The notes: generated from the letters alone by a model not told the origin. Shown: positions 1 through 8,664, counted from the first letter of the stretch. The stretch is DNA of 64,000 bases from CBFDBF01 sp050304615 (GCA_050304615.1 JBNLDW010000011.1:372001-436000), one strand, 5' to 3'. Numbers and translations: made by a program.

Positions 1-1635
1 CACTGCTATCCTGGGGTGCCGCAGCAGCTGGATCGAGAGCAAGTACTGCAGCAGCTGAAGCCGCTGCTGGAGAATCCCGCCCGGCTCAAGCTGGGGCAGA
101 ATCTCAAATATGATATGAGCGTGCTGGCAAATCATGGGATTGAGCTGGCGGGGATCGCCTTCGACTCCATGTTGGAGTCTTATTTGCTGGATGCCACTGC
201 CACCCGGCACGATATGGACTCTCTGGCGAGCAGATATCTCCAGCACCAGACCATCAAATATACAGATGTAGCGGGCAAGGGGGCAAAACAGCTGAGGTTT
301 GATCAGGTGCCGCTGGAGCAGGCGGCACCATATGCGGCGGAGGATGCAGATATTACACTGCGGCTGCACCAGACACTCTGGCCGAGGTTGCAACAGGTGC
401 CCTCCCTGGCGACGCTGCTGCATGAGGTGGAGATGCCGCTGCTGCCGGTGCTCTCTCGTATGGAGCGCGGCGGGGTGCGGATTGATAGTGCCATGCTGGC
501 GCAGCAGAGTGGGGAGCTGGCGGTACGGATGCATGAGCTGGAGCAACAGGCCTACGAGCTATCTGGTCGCCCGTTTAATCTCGGCTCCCCCAAGCAGATC
601 GGGCAGATATTCTTCGAGGAGTTGGAGCTGCCGGTCATCAGTAAGACCCCCAAGGGGGCCCCCTCAACGGCCGAGTCGGTGCTCCAGGAGCTGGCTGATA
701 TGGGGCACGAACTGCCTGCCCTGATCCTACAACACCGCGGGCTGAGTAAGCTCAAGTCGACCTATACCGACAAGTTGCCGGAGATGGTTAATAGTCGCAC
801 CGGACGGGTCCACACCTCCTACCATCAGGCGGTGACTGCCACCGGGCGGCTCTCATCATCTGACCCCAATCTACAGAACATCCCGATCCGCAACGCCGAG
901 GGGCGGCGTATCCGCCAGGCATTTATCCCGGAGGATGGCCATCGCATGCTGGCTGCCGACTACTCGCAGATTGAGCTGCGGATTATGGCGCACCTCTCCG
1001 GGGACAAAAACCTGATCCGGGCCTTCAACGAAGGGTTGGACATCCACCGCGCCACCGCAGCAGAGGTGTTTGCAGATGGCGATCTGGAGGCGGTTACTAC
1101 GGAGCAACGGCGCTCGGCAAAGGCGATCAACTTCGGGCTGATCTACGGCATGTCCGCCTTTGGTCTGGGGCGTCAGTTGGGGATCAGGCGGGGTGAGGCG
1201 CAGAGCTATGTGGACCTCTATTTTGAGCGTTACCCTGGGGTGCAGGCGTTTATGGATGAGATCCGGCAAACGGCCGCTGAGCAGGGCTATGTAGAGACCA
1301 TGTTCGGGCGGCGACTCTACCTGCCGGAGATAAAATCACGCAATGGTCAGCGCCGCGCCGCGGCCGAGCGTACTGCCATCAACGCCCCGATGCAGGGCAG
1401 TGCAGCCGACATCATCAAACGGGCCATGTTGGCGGTAGATAGCTGGATTCAGCAGGAACATCCGCCGGTGCGGATGATCATGCAGGTGCATGATGAGTTG
1501 GTATTTGAGGTCGAAGAGACGTCTGTGGAGAGCGCTGGCCAGAATATCCGTCGGCTGATGGAAGGGGCCGCCGAGCTGCAGATTCCACTACTGGTGGATT
1601 TGGGGATAGGGGATAATTGGGATGAGGCGCATTGA
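1..1635 (+). CDS. polA: DNA polymerase I, C-terminal part (5' end outside window)
   Basis: The reading frame is open from base 1, so only the last 544 residues are present; the 5' nuclease domain and the first exonuclease motif lie outside. What is seen starts inside the 3'-5' proofreading domain, with NLKYD and YAAEDAD carrying the second and third metal-binding acidic motifs, followed by the whole family A polymerase domain: motif A DYSQIELRI, the O-helix RRSAKAINFGLIYG and motif C QVHDEL. Proofreading and polymerase residues look intact, so it is a normal replication and repair enzyme for gap filling and Okazaki fragment maturation. It ends just before a structured intergenic region and is convergent with engB, as in E. 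coli. Confidence 0.97.
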   Translation, partial: HCYPGVPQQLDREQVLQQLKPLLENPARLKLGQNLKYDMSVLANHGIELAGIAFDSMLESYLLDATATRHDMDSLASRYLQHQTIKYTDVAGKGAKQLRFDQVPLEQAAPYAAEDADITLRLHQTLWPRLQQVPSLATLLHEVEMPLLPVLSRMERGGVRIDSAMLAQQSGELAVRMHELEQQAYELSGRPFNLGSPKQIGQIFFEELELPVISKTPKGAPSTAESVLQELADMGHELPALILQHRGLSKLKSTYTDKLPEMVNSRTGRVHTSYHQAVTATGRLSSSDPNLQNIPIRNAEGRRIRQAFIPEDGHRMLAADYSQIELRIMAHLSGDKNLIRAFNEGLDIHRATAAEVFADGDLEAVTTEQRRSAKAINFGLIYGMSAFGLGRQLGIRRGEAQSYVDLYFERYPGVQAFMDEIRQTAAEQGYVETMFGRRLYLPEIKSRNGQRRAAAERTAINAPMQGSAADIIKRAMLAVDSWIQQEHPPVRMIMQVHDELVFEVEETSVESAGQNIRRLMEGAAELQIPLLVDLGIGDNWDEAH

Positions 1636-1651
1636 ACTATATTCTAAATCT

Positions 1652-1790
1652 CCGGTCGAACTGTTAGGTAAGTGCCGACCATGGCACTGGGCCACTCTTC
1701 CCCGGGTGGCCGCAAGCCCTGGCTCCCCGGCCAGGCACCTCTGATCCCGGTCGCTATAGTTTCCCCCAAGCACCGGGATCTTTCTTTTTT
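1652..1790 (+). ncRNA. candidate small RNA between polA and engB
   Basis: Four consecutive hairpins lie between the polA stop and a U-tract: 1671-1688 (6 bp stem), 1690-1711 (6 bp), 1718-1735 (6 bp) and the terminator stem 1743-1780. A possible sigma-70 promoter, TTGGGA at 1617 and TATTCT at 1640 with 17 bases between, would start a transcript near 1652. In E. coli the regulatory RNA Spot 42 occupies this same position downstream of polA and convergent to yihA/engB. I see no sequence resemblance to Spot 42, so the call rests on structure and position only. The hairpins could instead be part of the polA 3' untranslated region. Confidence 0.35.
1743..1790 (+). terminator. Rho-independent terminator after polA
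   Basis: A perfect 9 bp stem, GATCCCGGT at 1743-1751 and ACCGGGATC at 1772-1780, is followed directly by TTTCTTTTTT. The loop of 20 bases is long but the stem and U-tract are typical. It would end polA transcripts or the candidate small RNA. Confidence 0.65.
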
Positions 1791-1966
1791 ATGTACAGGA
1801 TGTACGGTACGCCGCGGGCGCAGGGACGATGTACAGGATGTACAAGTGTCGCGAGAGGCCAGGGATGGCCGGAGCGGCGATGTCTAAAGGCAGGGCGCAC
1901 TGGAAACTGCTCCTGCGTTTCCAGTATACCCGCCATCCCTGGCGGTAGTACGCCGCGGGCGCAGGA
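1791..1966. repeat. intergenic repeat region with direct and inverted copies
   Basis: The 15-mer ATGTACAGGATGTAC occurs at 1791-1805 and 1829-1843, and GTACGCCGCGGGCGCAGG at 1807-1824 and 1948-1965. GCCAGGGATGGC at 1858-1869 pairs perfectly with 1932-1943, and a smaller CTGGAAA/TTTCCAG hairpin is nested inside. The core at 1905-1921 recurs in inverse orientation at 27765-27781. No coding frame in the region looks real. This resembles a dispersed palindromic element, not a gene. Confidence 0.55.
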
Positions 1967-2033
1967 GTGGCGATACTCAGGATGGGCAGGCAGAAAATTG
2001 CTCCATCCCCTCCCCACTAGTGGAAGGGATGGA

Positions 2034-2651
2034 CTACTGCCGGGAGTTGTAAAGATCCAATTCAAGCCACCTGTCCAGCACAGCATGCACCTCGTCCAGC
2101 CCCTGACGGTTAAGAGATGAGAAAAGCTGGATACTCACCAGCTCACCCAGCGGGGCGGTCTCCTTCCGGATCTGTTGCAGGCTGTTGGCGGCGGCACTGC
2201 GCTTCAGTTTATCCGCCTTGGTGAGCAGGATATGTACCGGCAGGCCGTGGTGGAGGTTCCACTCCAGCATCTGACGGTCAAAATCTTTCAACGGGTGACG
2301 GCAGTCCACCAGCAGGATCACTCCACGCAGTGATTGTCTGTTTTCCAGATAGTCAGACATGGATCTTTGCCACTCCTGCTTCACTTTGGTGGCAACCTTG
2401 GCGTAGCCGTAGCCGGGTAGATCCACCAGTCGTCTGGCATCATCCAGGGCAAAGAAGTTGAGTAGTTGGGTACGCCCCGGGGTCTTGCTGGTGCGGGCCA
2501 GGGCCTTCTGCTGGCAGATCACATTGATGGCACTGGACTTACCGGCGTTGGAACGTCCGGCAAAGGCCACCTCAAAGCCCTCATCTGGTGGGGTCTGTGA
2601 GAGCTGGGCAGCGCTAATCAGAAAGCTGGCGCGGTGATAATAGGGATTCAT
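2034..2651 (-). CDS. engB: ribosome biogenesis GTPase EngB/YsxC
   Basis: This 205-residue protein has the TrmE-Era-EngA-EngB GTPase motifs in order: P-loop GRSNAGKSS at residues 32-40, switch I around KTPGRT, G3 in DLPGYGYAKV and the guanine-specificity motif TKAD. Length and motifs fit EngB, an essential GTPase that helps large-subunit assembly. The start overlaps the stop of the upstream phosphodiesterase gene by 4 bases (ATGA), so the two are co-transcribed and probably translationally coupled. It faces polA tail to tail. Confidence 0.95.
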   Translation of the reverse strand: MNPYYHRASFLISAAQLSQTPPDEGFEVAFAGRSNAGKSSAINVICQQKALARTSKTPGRTQLLNFFALDDARRLVDLPGYGYAKVATKVKQEWQRSMSDYLENRQSLRGVILLVDCRHPLKDFDRQMLEWNLHHGLPVHILLTKADKLKRSAAANSLQQIRKETAPLGELVSIQLFSSLNRQGLDEVHAVLDRWLELDLYNSRQ

Positions 2652-3226
2652 TGACTTGGCGTAGTCTTGCCAAAATTGGCGGGTATAGGGTCGGTGGCCT
2701 CTAATTCGATGCTCTTTGGGATCTCATGGGCCTCTACCTCCATGCTCTCCAGGTCGACCATAATATAGGTGGCGGGCGCGCTGCCTACTCCACCGACGGT
2801 TCCGGGGTTGATCAGAGGGGTGGTGCCGCCCTTTATGTTGGGCAGGTTGTCGAATTTTATCTTGTGGCTATGGCCGCAGCAGACTAGATCCCAGTCGCCG
2901 GTCGCTGCCATGGCCCGGGCGTAGTGGGGGTAGTGGACCAAAAATATCCGTTTACCCCCCAGCTCTATTGCCGCATCCATGCCGTGGTAGTGAATGACAT
3001 TGTGTGAGCGGGTGGCCAGCTGTCCGAGGGTGTAGAGGTCACCGGTATTGTTCCCGTGGATTACATGCACCGGTAGGCCGAACTTGTTTATCTGCTGCAA
3101 GGTGCTGGGCGCTACCACATCGCCACAGTGCAGGATTGCCTCAGCACCGCGCTCCTTGGCTTCGGCCACAGCGTATTCCAGCAGCGGTATATGGTCGTGG
3201 CTATCGGAGAGAATACAAATCTTCAT
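2648..3226 (-). CDS. YfcE/MJ0936-type metallophosphodiesterase
   Basis: A 192-residue calcineurin-like phosphoesterase of the small YfcE family. The five metal-binding motifs are all visible: DSH at residues 8-10, GDVV, GNNTGD, the HYPH histidine and GHSH near residue 118. Such enzymes are cytoplasmic, Mn-dependent phosphodiesterases with broad activity on small phosphodiesters; the natural substrate here cannot be told. The gene is the first of a pair with engB (4-base overlap). An unassigned 135 bp gap separates it from ppa. Confidence 0.85.
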   Translation of the reverse strand: MKICILSDSHDHIPLLEYAVAEAKERGAEAILHCGDVVAPSTLQQINKFGLPVHVIHGNNTGDLYTLGQLATRSHNVIHYHGMDAAIELGGKRIFLVHYPHYARAMAATGDWDLVCCGHSHKIKFDNLPNIKGGTTPLINPGTVGGVGSAPATYIMVDLESMEVEAHEIPKSIELEATDPIPANFGKTTPSQ

Positions 3227-3361
3227 ATGTGTCGCAAGTTATCGGTTGAGAATATCGTTTATAGCTATGTCCGTTAGCGGATATGCTACTGGGAGCGGAA
3301 ATTATACTCGTGTCTGGCTGGGAAAGGCGCTTTTTTATGCCTCTGACCAAACAGGATTTCG

Positions 3362-3910
3362 CTAGAAATTGGGTTTCTGCGGGGCGTTGTCGTACATCTC
3401 GATGCTGCTCAGGATCTCCTGTTGCGCCTCATCTACACCACCCCAGCCATCCACCCGCACCCATTTGCCTTCATCCAGGTCTTTGTAGTGTTCGAAGAAG
3501 TGAGAGATGCGGTTAAGCTCCCCCTCCGGCACATCACTGAGGCTGGTGATTTGACGGTAGGAGCGGCACAGTTTATCCACCGGTACGGCCAGGATCTTGG
3601 CATCGTCACCGGATTCATCGGTCATCTTGAGTACGCCGACCGGACGGCTCTGGATGACTGAGCCTGGGATCAGTGGATATGGCGTCAGCACCAACACATC
3701 GACCGGGTCGCCATCCTTGGAAAGGGTGTGGGGCACATAGCCGTAGTTACACGGGTAATGCATGGCGGTGGACATGAAGCGGTCGACAAACATCGCGCCA
3801 GTATCCTTGTCCAGCTCGTACTTTACTGGATCGGAATGGGCTGGGATCTCGATTATGACGTTGATTTCACTTGGAACATCGTTACCGGGACTTACGCGAT
3901 CCAGATTCAT
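3362..3910 (-). CDS. ppa: soluble inorganic pyrophosphatase, family I
   Basis: The 182-residue product has the family I signature DGDPVDV at residues 66-72, carrying the metal-binding aspartates, and the CNYGYVPHT motif just before it. It hydrolyses cytoplasmic PPi to phosphate, which pulls biosynthetic reactions forward. It lies downstream of hppA, separated by a strong terminator, so it is likely transcribed on its own. A soluble PPase next to a membrane PPase and a PPi-dependent PFK is notable because the soluble enzyme would waste the PPi the other two use; differential regulation is likely but nothing in the sequence shows it. Confidence 0.95.
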   Translation of the reverse strand: MNLDRVSPGNDVPSEINVIIEIPAHSDPVKYELDKDTGAMFVDRFMSTAMHYPCNYGYVPHTLSKDGDPVDVLVLTPYPLIPGSVIQSRPVGVLKMTDESGDDAKILAVPVDKLCRSYRQITSLSDVPEGELNRISHFFEHYKDLDEGKWVRVDGWGGVDEAQQEILSSIEMYDNAPQKPNF

Positions 3911-3934
3911 GGGACACCTATAAACTAAGTAATA

Positions 3935-3963
3935 AAAAGGCCGGCTATTATAGCCGGCCTTTT
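3935..3963 (-). terminator. hppA terminator
   Basis: A perfect 13 bp stem (3935-3947 with 3951-3963) around a 3-base loop has AAAA on one side and TTTT on the other. On the minus strand it is followed by a T-rich run, so it would stop transcription leaving hppA before ppa. Being symmetrical, it could work in both directions. Confidence 0.85.
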
Positions 3964-3986
3964 AGCTTCAGGTCATCAGGCTTGAA

Positions 3987-6026
3987 TTACAGTAGCGGCA
4001 CAATCAACAGGGCCACGATGTTGATGATCTTGATCAGTGGGTTGATTGCAGGACCGGCGGTGTCTTTGTAGGGGTCGCCTACGGTGTCACCGGTAACGGC
4101 CGCCTTATGGGCGTCTGAACCCTTGCCGCCAAAGTTACCATCCTCGATATACTTTTTGGCATTATCCCAAGCGCCACCACCGGTGGTCATGGAGATCGCC
4201 ACGAACAGCCCAGTAACGATGGTGCCTATCAGAAGACCACCCAGCGCCTGTGCGCCTAGGGTCAGGCCGACGATAAGCGGCACGGCGATAGGTAGCAGAG
4301 AGGGTATGATCATCTCTCTGATTGCCGCCTTGGTTAGCATGTCCACAGCCTTTGAGTAATCAGGTTTCTGGGTGTGATCCATGATCCCTGGCATCTCTTT
4401 AAACTGACGACGCACCTCGTTTACGATGCCGCCAGCAGCACGGCCAACAGCCTCCATAGCCATGGCGCCGAACAGGAAGGGCACCAGGCCACCAATAAAC
4501 AGACCGATCAGCACCATGTGGTTGGAGAGGTCGAACCTCACTATGCCTTCCATTAGGTGCGCTTCCAGGGTGTGGGTGTAGTCGGCGAATAAAACCAGTG
4601 CAGCCAGACCGGCGGAGCCGATGGCATAGCCCTTGGTAACTGCCTTGGTGGTGTTGCCTACCGCATCCAGCGGATCAGTGATGTTGCGGATCTTCTCGTC
4701 CAGCTCAGCCATCTCAGCGATACCACCGGCGTTATCGGTGATAGGTCCGTAGGCGTCCAGGGCGACAATGATGCCGGTCATGGAGAGCATGGCAGTGGCA
4801 GCGATGGCGATACCATATAGGCCGGCCAGCGCAAAGGCGCCCCAGATGGCTGCGCAGATAACAAGCACCGGCGCGGCAGTGGACTTCATGGAGACGCCCA
4901 GCCCAGCGATCACGTTGGTGCCGTCACCGGTGGTTGAGGCCTCGGCGATGTGCCGTACCGGAGAGTACTCGGTTGAGGTGTAGTACTCGGTGATCACCAC
5001 CATGGCGGCGGTCAGGCCAAGGCCAATCAAGCTGCAGTAGAACAGGGCCATGGCTGGATTGGCGACACCGTCGATAATCACGTCACCCATCATCGCGCCG
5101 GTGACGAAATAGTAGGCTACGGCAGAGATTGCGCCTGCTACGGCTAGACCCTTGTACAGGGCAGGCATGACGTTGGTGGCACCGTCATGGGTCTTAACGA
5201 AGAAGGTGCCGATGATAGAGGCAATGATTGACACCCCACCCAGGACCAGAGGGTAAGTGATAGCAGTTGGGCCAGCACTGGTGAGCAATAGGCCACCTAG
5301 CAGCATGGTTGCAACCACGGTAACGGCGTAGGTCTCAAACAGGTCGGCGGCCATGCCTGCGCAGTCACCTACGTTATCACCTACGTTATCAGCGATAACG
5401 GCCGGGTTGCGTGGATCATCCTCAGGGATGCCGGCTTCAACCTTACCCACGATATCGGCGCCCACATCCGCACCCTTTGTGAAGATGCCGCCGCCCAGTC
5501 GGGCGAAGATGGAAATCAGGGAGCCACCAAAGGCCAGACCAACCAAGGCATGCAGGGCATCCTGGTCATTAACTCCTAGCATGTTGAGCACAGCATAGTA
5601 GCCGGCAACGCCAAGCAGACCTAGACCCACAACCAGCATGCCGGTAATGGCGCCACCGCGAAATGCAACTTGCAGGGCGGCGTTGATGCCGTTATTGGCA
5701 GCCTCAGCGGTGCGCAGGTTGGCGCGTACGGAGATGTTCATGCCGATGTAACCGGCAGCGCCGGACATGATGGCGCCGATGGCGAAGCCGATGGCAGTAA
5801 GAGCGCCCAAGGTAGGCCAGATCACTACGAATAGAACCAAGCCAACAATGCCGATAGCGGTGTATTGCCGGTTTAGGTAAGCGCTGGCGCCCTCCTGGAT
5901 GGCCCCCGCGATCTCCTTCATTCGTTCGTTGCCTTCCGGCTGCCGCAGAATCCACTGTACAGAAACAAAGCCATAGACTAGTGCCGCAACGGCACAGATC
6001 AAGGCAAAAATTAGTCCGCTGGTCAT
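3987..6026 (-). CDS. hppA: K+-independent H+-translocating membrane pyrophosphatase
   Basis: A 679-residue polytopic inner-membrane protein of the vacuolar-type PPase family. The substrate loop, with GADVGADIVGKVEAG, PEDDPRNP and DNVGDNVGD, is complete. Lysine 461 in GNTTKAVTKG is the residue that marks the K+-independent, proton-pumping class; K+-dependent forms have alanine there. It couples PPi hydrolysis to proton export, or runs in reverse to make PPi. The neighbouring PPi-type phosphofructokinase points to PPi as an energy currency. It begins 180 bases downstream of the PFK stop, so the two may be separate transcripts. Confidence 0.97.
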   Translation of the reverse strand: MTSGLIFALICAVAALVYGFVSVQWILRQPEGNERMKEIAGAIQEGASAYLNRQYTAIGIVGLVLFVVIWPTLGALTAIGFAIGAIMSGAAGYIGMNISVRANLRTAEAANNGINAALQVAFRGGAITGMLVVGLGLLGVAGYYAVLNMLGVNDQDALHALVGLAFGGSLISIFARLGGGIFTKGADVGADIVGKVEAGIPEDDPRNPAVIADNVGDNVGDCAGMAADLFETYAVTVVATMLLGGLLLTSAGPTAITYPLVLGGVSIIASIIGTFFVKTHDGATNVMPALYKGLAVAGAISAVAYYFVTGAMMGDVIIDGVANPAMALFYCSLIGLGLTAAMVVITEYYTSTEYSPVRHIAEASTTGDGTNVIAGLGVSMKSTAAPVLVICAAIWGAFALAGLYGIAIAATAMLSMTGIIVALDAYGPITDNAGGIAEMAELDEKIRNITDPLDAVGNTTKAVTKGYAIGSAGLAALVLFADYTHTLEAHLMEGIVRFDLSNHMVLIGLFIGGLVPFLFGAMAMEAVGRAAGGIVNEVRRQFKEMPGIMDHTQKPDYSKAVDMLTKAAIREMIIPSLLPIAVPLIVGLTLGAQALGGLLIGTIVTGLFVAISMTTGGGAWDNAKKYIEDGNFGGKGSDAHKAAVTGDTVGDPYKDTAGPAINPLIKIINIVALLIVPLL

Positions 6027-6207
6027 TCTGGTTCTCCTAGTTTTATTTTCTGACTATTGACTCACTATGAGCCAGCTTGGTTTGTAAGCTCGTAATAATA
6101 AGGAATGGGGGGCAATATGTCTCCTGAATTTCATTGATATGCAGATTATTTTATGTAATCTGTGCCCTTTTTAGAGTCCCGCCTCTACCGAGTGGGGCTA
6201 AATGGAC

Positions 6208-7470
6208 TCAGGTCAGCTCAAATTCACCAGTCCTCTTGGGTAGCAGGATGTTTTTCAAGGAGATATATCTTGGCAGGCCGTTTTCGTAGGGGGGATAATC
6301 CTCCCCCTGGATAAGCGGCAACAGATACTCCCGGCAGGCTTCGGTGATACCAAAGCCGTCCTTAGAGATGAATTCCATGGGCATCATCTTCTCCACATTG
6401 GCTACATCACCCAATGCTGCCTCCCCAATCTCCCATTTGTAAGGGTCGTTTGAGGTGCGGACAATAGTTGGCATGATGGCGTTGTGTCCGGCCAGCGCCA
6501 GTTGCACAGCGGCCTTGCCTACCGCATAGGCCTGCTCCACATCTACTTTGGAGGAGATATGCCTGGCGGCCCGCTGTAGATAGTCGGCCACCGCCCAGTG
6601 ATATTTGTGTCCCAGGGCATCCTTTATCATGTTGGCGACTACCGGGGCGGCCCCACCCAGCTGGGCGTGGCCGAAGGCATCGCGGCTCCCCTGTTCGGCC
6701 AGAAAGCGTCCATCCGGCCAATGGGCGCCCTCAGATACCACCACGATCACGTAGCCGTACTGCTCCACCTTCTCCTGGCATTTGGCCAGAAAGGTCTTCT
6801 GATCGAACTCGACTTCCGGAAAGAGGATCAGGATTGGAAGGTCGAGGTTTTCGTCAGCGGCCAGCCCGCCAGCAGCGGCAATCCAGCCGGCGTGGCGACC
6901 CATAACCTCTAGCACAAACACCTTGGTGGAGGTCTTGGCCATGGAGCGTACATCGAAACTGGCCTCCCGGGTGGATATGGCGATGTACTTAGCTACCGAG
7001 CCAAAGCCGGGACAGTTATCGGTGATCGGCAGGTCATTATCGACCGTCTTGGGGATGTGAATCGCCTGGATGGGGTAGCCCATTGTCTCTGATAGTTGCG
7101 AGATCTTGTGGCAGGTATCAGCAGAATCTCCACCGCCGTTGTAGAAAAAATAGCCGATATCGTGGGCTCGGAATACCTCGATCAGCCGCTCATACTCGCG
7201 TAGATTCTCCTCCAGCCCCTTCAGCTTGTAGCGGCAGGAGCCAAATCCGCCAGAGGGGGTGTGACGTAGTGCGGCAATAGAGGCATCCGACTCTAGGCTG
7301 GTATCTATCAGCTCCTCGTTGAGGGCGCCAATGATGCCGTTAAGGCCGGCATACACCTTGCCAATACGGTCTCTGTTGCAGCGGGCGGTCTCGATCACAC
7401 CGCAGGCAGAGGCGTTGATTACGGCGGTCACCCCACCGGATTGGGCGTAAAAGGCATTTTTCATGGACAT
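6208..7470 (-). CDS. pfp: pyrophosphate-dependent 6-phosphofructokinase
   Basis: A 420-residue PFK-family enzyme. ATP-PFKs have GGDGS and PGTIDND; here the matching motifs are GGGDS (Asp115) and PKTVDND (Lys141), the aspartate and lysine that exclude ATP and select PPi. GRHAGWIAAAGGLA and MAKTSTKVFVLEVMGR form the sugar-phosphate side. It interconverts fructose 6-phosphate and fructose 1,6-bisphosphate reversibly, releasing PPi in the gluconeogenic direction; some such enzymes also act on sedoheptulose phosphates. I chose the ATG at 7470, preceded by GGGGAG, over an upstream in-frame start that would add 27 unconserved residues. Divergent from the adenylate-kinase-like gene. Confidence 0.93.
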   Translation of the reverse strand: MSMKNAFYAQSGGVTAVINASACGVIETARCNRDRIGKVYAGLNGIIGALNEELIDTSLESDASIAALRHTPSGGFGSCRYKLKGLEENLREYERLIEVFRAHDIGYFFYNGGGDSADTCHKISQLSETMGYPIQAIHIPKTVDNDLPITDNCPGFGSVAKYIAISTREASFDVRSMAKTSTKVFVLEVMGRHAGWIAAAGGLAADENLDLPILILFPEVEFDQKTFLAKCQEKVEQYGYVIVVVSEGAHWPDGRFLAEQGSRDAFGHAQLGGAAPVVANMIKDALGHKYHWAVADYLQRAARHISSKVDVEQAYAVGKAAVQLALAGHNAIMPTIVRTSNDPYKWEIGEAALGDVANVEKMMPMEFISKDGFGITEACREYLLPLIQGEDYPPYENGLPRYISLKNILLPKRTGEFELT

Positions 7471-7578
7471 CTCTATCTCCCCGCTAATATTTGGCTCACT
7501 GGTATACTCTTGGAGCTGGCAAGCGCATCTGCGCATAGAATATCTTAACATGCCTCGGTTTCAAGGCGGTTACAGAAA

Positions 7579-7608
7579 TTGTCGGATAACTATGCGGCGG
7601 GGTACAAT
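7579..7608 (+). promoter_or_regulatory. possible sigma-70 promoter of the adenylate-kinase-like gene
   Basis: TTGTCG at 7579 and TACAAT at 7603 are 18 bases apart and would start transcription about 35 bases before the ATG at 7649. It lies in the 178 bp divergent gap to the PFK gene. Motif match only. Confidence 0.35.
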
Positions 7609-7648
7609 GGCCGACTATTTAATTAGAGAGAGTATCACGGGAAGAGCT

Positions 7649-8599
7649 ATGAAATTTCTACTTTTAGGCCCACCTGGCGCTGGCAAGGAGACGCAGTCTA
7701 AAAAGCTGGCGGCCCACTATCAGCTACCATTACTGACCACGGTTGGGGTGCTGCAAGACGCAATATCAGGACAGACCGATGCAGGTGGGCAGGCCAAGGC
7801 CTATATTGATCTGGGGCAGCACGTACCGGATGAGATCCTGTTCGCTGCGCTACGTGAGCGTATGGCGCATCAGGATGTACGCAGGGGATTTATCCTTACA
7901 GGGTTCCCCCGTACTACGGCCCAGGCCGATCTGCTGGATGAAATTCTGAATCAGGCGGGACTACCGCTCGATCTAGTGCTGATACTAGAGGTTAGTGATG
8001 ACCTTGTAATGGAGCGGCTTGAGGGCCTGCGCACTTGCCTCTCCTGTGGCTGCAGATACAATGTATATACCAACCCATCAATGGTGGACCGGGTCTGCGA
8101 TGAGTGTGGCGGCAGATTGCGGCATCGGGCGGAAAATAATGAAGAGACCCTGGCCAATCGTCTGCGTATCTATGAGCAACAGATCGCACCTCTGGTTCAG
8201 TACTATGAGATAAATTGTAGCGTCCACCACCAGCCTGGCGAAGGGAGTGTCGATAGCGTCAAGAAGGGGTTGTGCAAAATTATTGATGCGGCGCCACCGG
8301 CGGTGGTAAATGTGGCTGAGTCTGTGATCAAAGATGCGGTAGAGAAGGTGATCAAGAAGACCCAGGTCAAGAATAAAGCCGCGGTTGTAAAGAAGGCGCC
8401 GGTCGCAAAGAAAGCCCCAGTCAAGAAAAAGGCGCCAGTTAAGAAAAAGGCGCCAGTTAAGAAGAAGGCCGCAGTCGCAAAGAAAGCGCCGGTCGTAAAG
8501 AAAAAGGCTCCGGTCAAAAAGAAGGCACCAGTAAAGAAAAAGGCGCCAGTTAAAAAGAAACCACCAGTCAAGAAGAAGGCTGCAGCCAAAAAAAAATAG
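7649..8599 (+). CDS. divergent adenylate-kinase-like protein with lysine/alanine/proline-rich tail
   Basis: Residues 1-210 align without gaps over the first 90 residues to bacterial adenylate kinase, with P-loop GPPGAGKE at 7-14, GFPRT at 85-89 (Arg88 kept) and a LID with a Cys4 zinc knuckle (CLSC...CDEC). Several residues conserved in active Adk are replaced: Gly14 is Glu, Asp33 is Gly, Arg36 is Gln, Asp84 is Thr and Arg123 is Leu. After about residue 240 the protein becomes a run of KKAPV-type repeats to residue 316, like histone H1-type bacterial tails. ATG at 7649 follows GGGAAG. It may be an altered-specificity or inactive kinase tethered to nucleic acid; an ordinary adk would then be expected elsewhere. 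Confidence 0.85.
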   Translation: MKFLLLGPPGAGKETQSKKLAAHYQLPLLTTVGVLQDAISGQTDAGGQAKAYIDLGQHVPDEILFAALRERMAHQDVRRGFILTGFPRTTAQADLLDEILNQAGLPLDLVLILEVSDDLVMERLEGLRTCLSCGCRYNVYTNPSMVDRVCDECGGRLRHRAENNEETLANRLRIYEQQIAPLVQYYEINCSVHHQPGEGSVDSVKKGLCKIIDAAPPAVVNVAESVIKDAVEKVIKKTQVKNKAAVVKKAPVAKKAPVKKKAPVKKKAPVKKKAAVAKKAPVVKKKAPVKKKAPVKKKAPVKKKPPVKKKAAAKKK

Positions 8600-8612
8600 A
8601 CTGAGCCTCCCC

Positions 8613-8654
8613 CTCTTCCCCTTGGGGTACCGAGGTCACCCCAAGGGGAAAGAG
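8613..8654. terminator. strong hairpin between convergent genes
   Basis: A 16 bp stem with one bulged base (8613-8628 with 8638-8654) lies between the two convergent stops. Neither side has a U-tract, so it is an imperfect intrinsic terminator or a barrier to read-through. Confidence 0.45.
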
Positions 8655-8664
8655 AGGATGTCCT

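Noticed and set aside
6120..6180. CAGATTA/TAATCTG hairpin followed by CCCTTTTT as a terminator
   Set aside because: The T-run is on the plus strand, where no gene ends; on the minus strand, where the PFK gene ends, there is no U-tract.
7463..7648. 62-residue N-terminal extension of the adenylate-kinase-like protein
   Set aside because: It overlaps the start of the divergent PFK gene and a likely promoter; Adk homology begins exactly at the ATG at 7649, which has a ribosome binding site.
8203..8589. 128-residue minus-strand frame rich in Phe and Ala opposite the adenylate-kinase-like tail
   Set aside because: It is the complement of the KKAPV repeat codons, has no start signal and no family resemblance.
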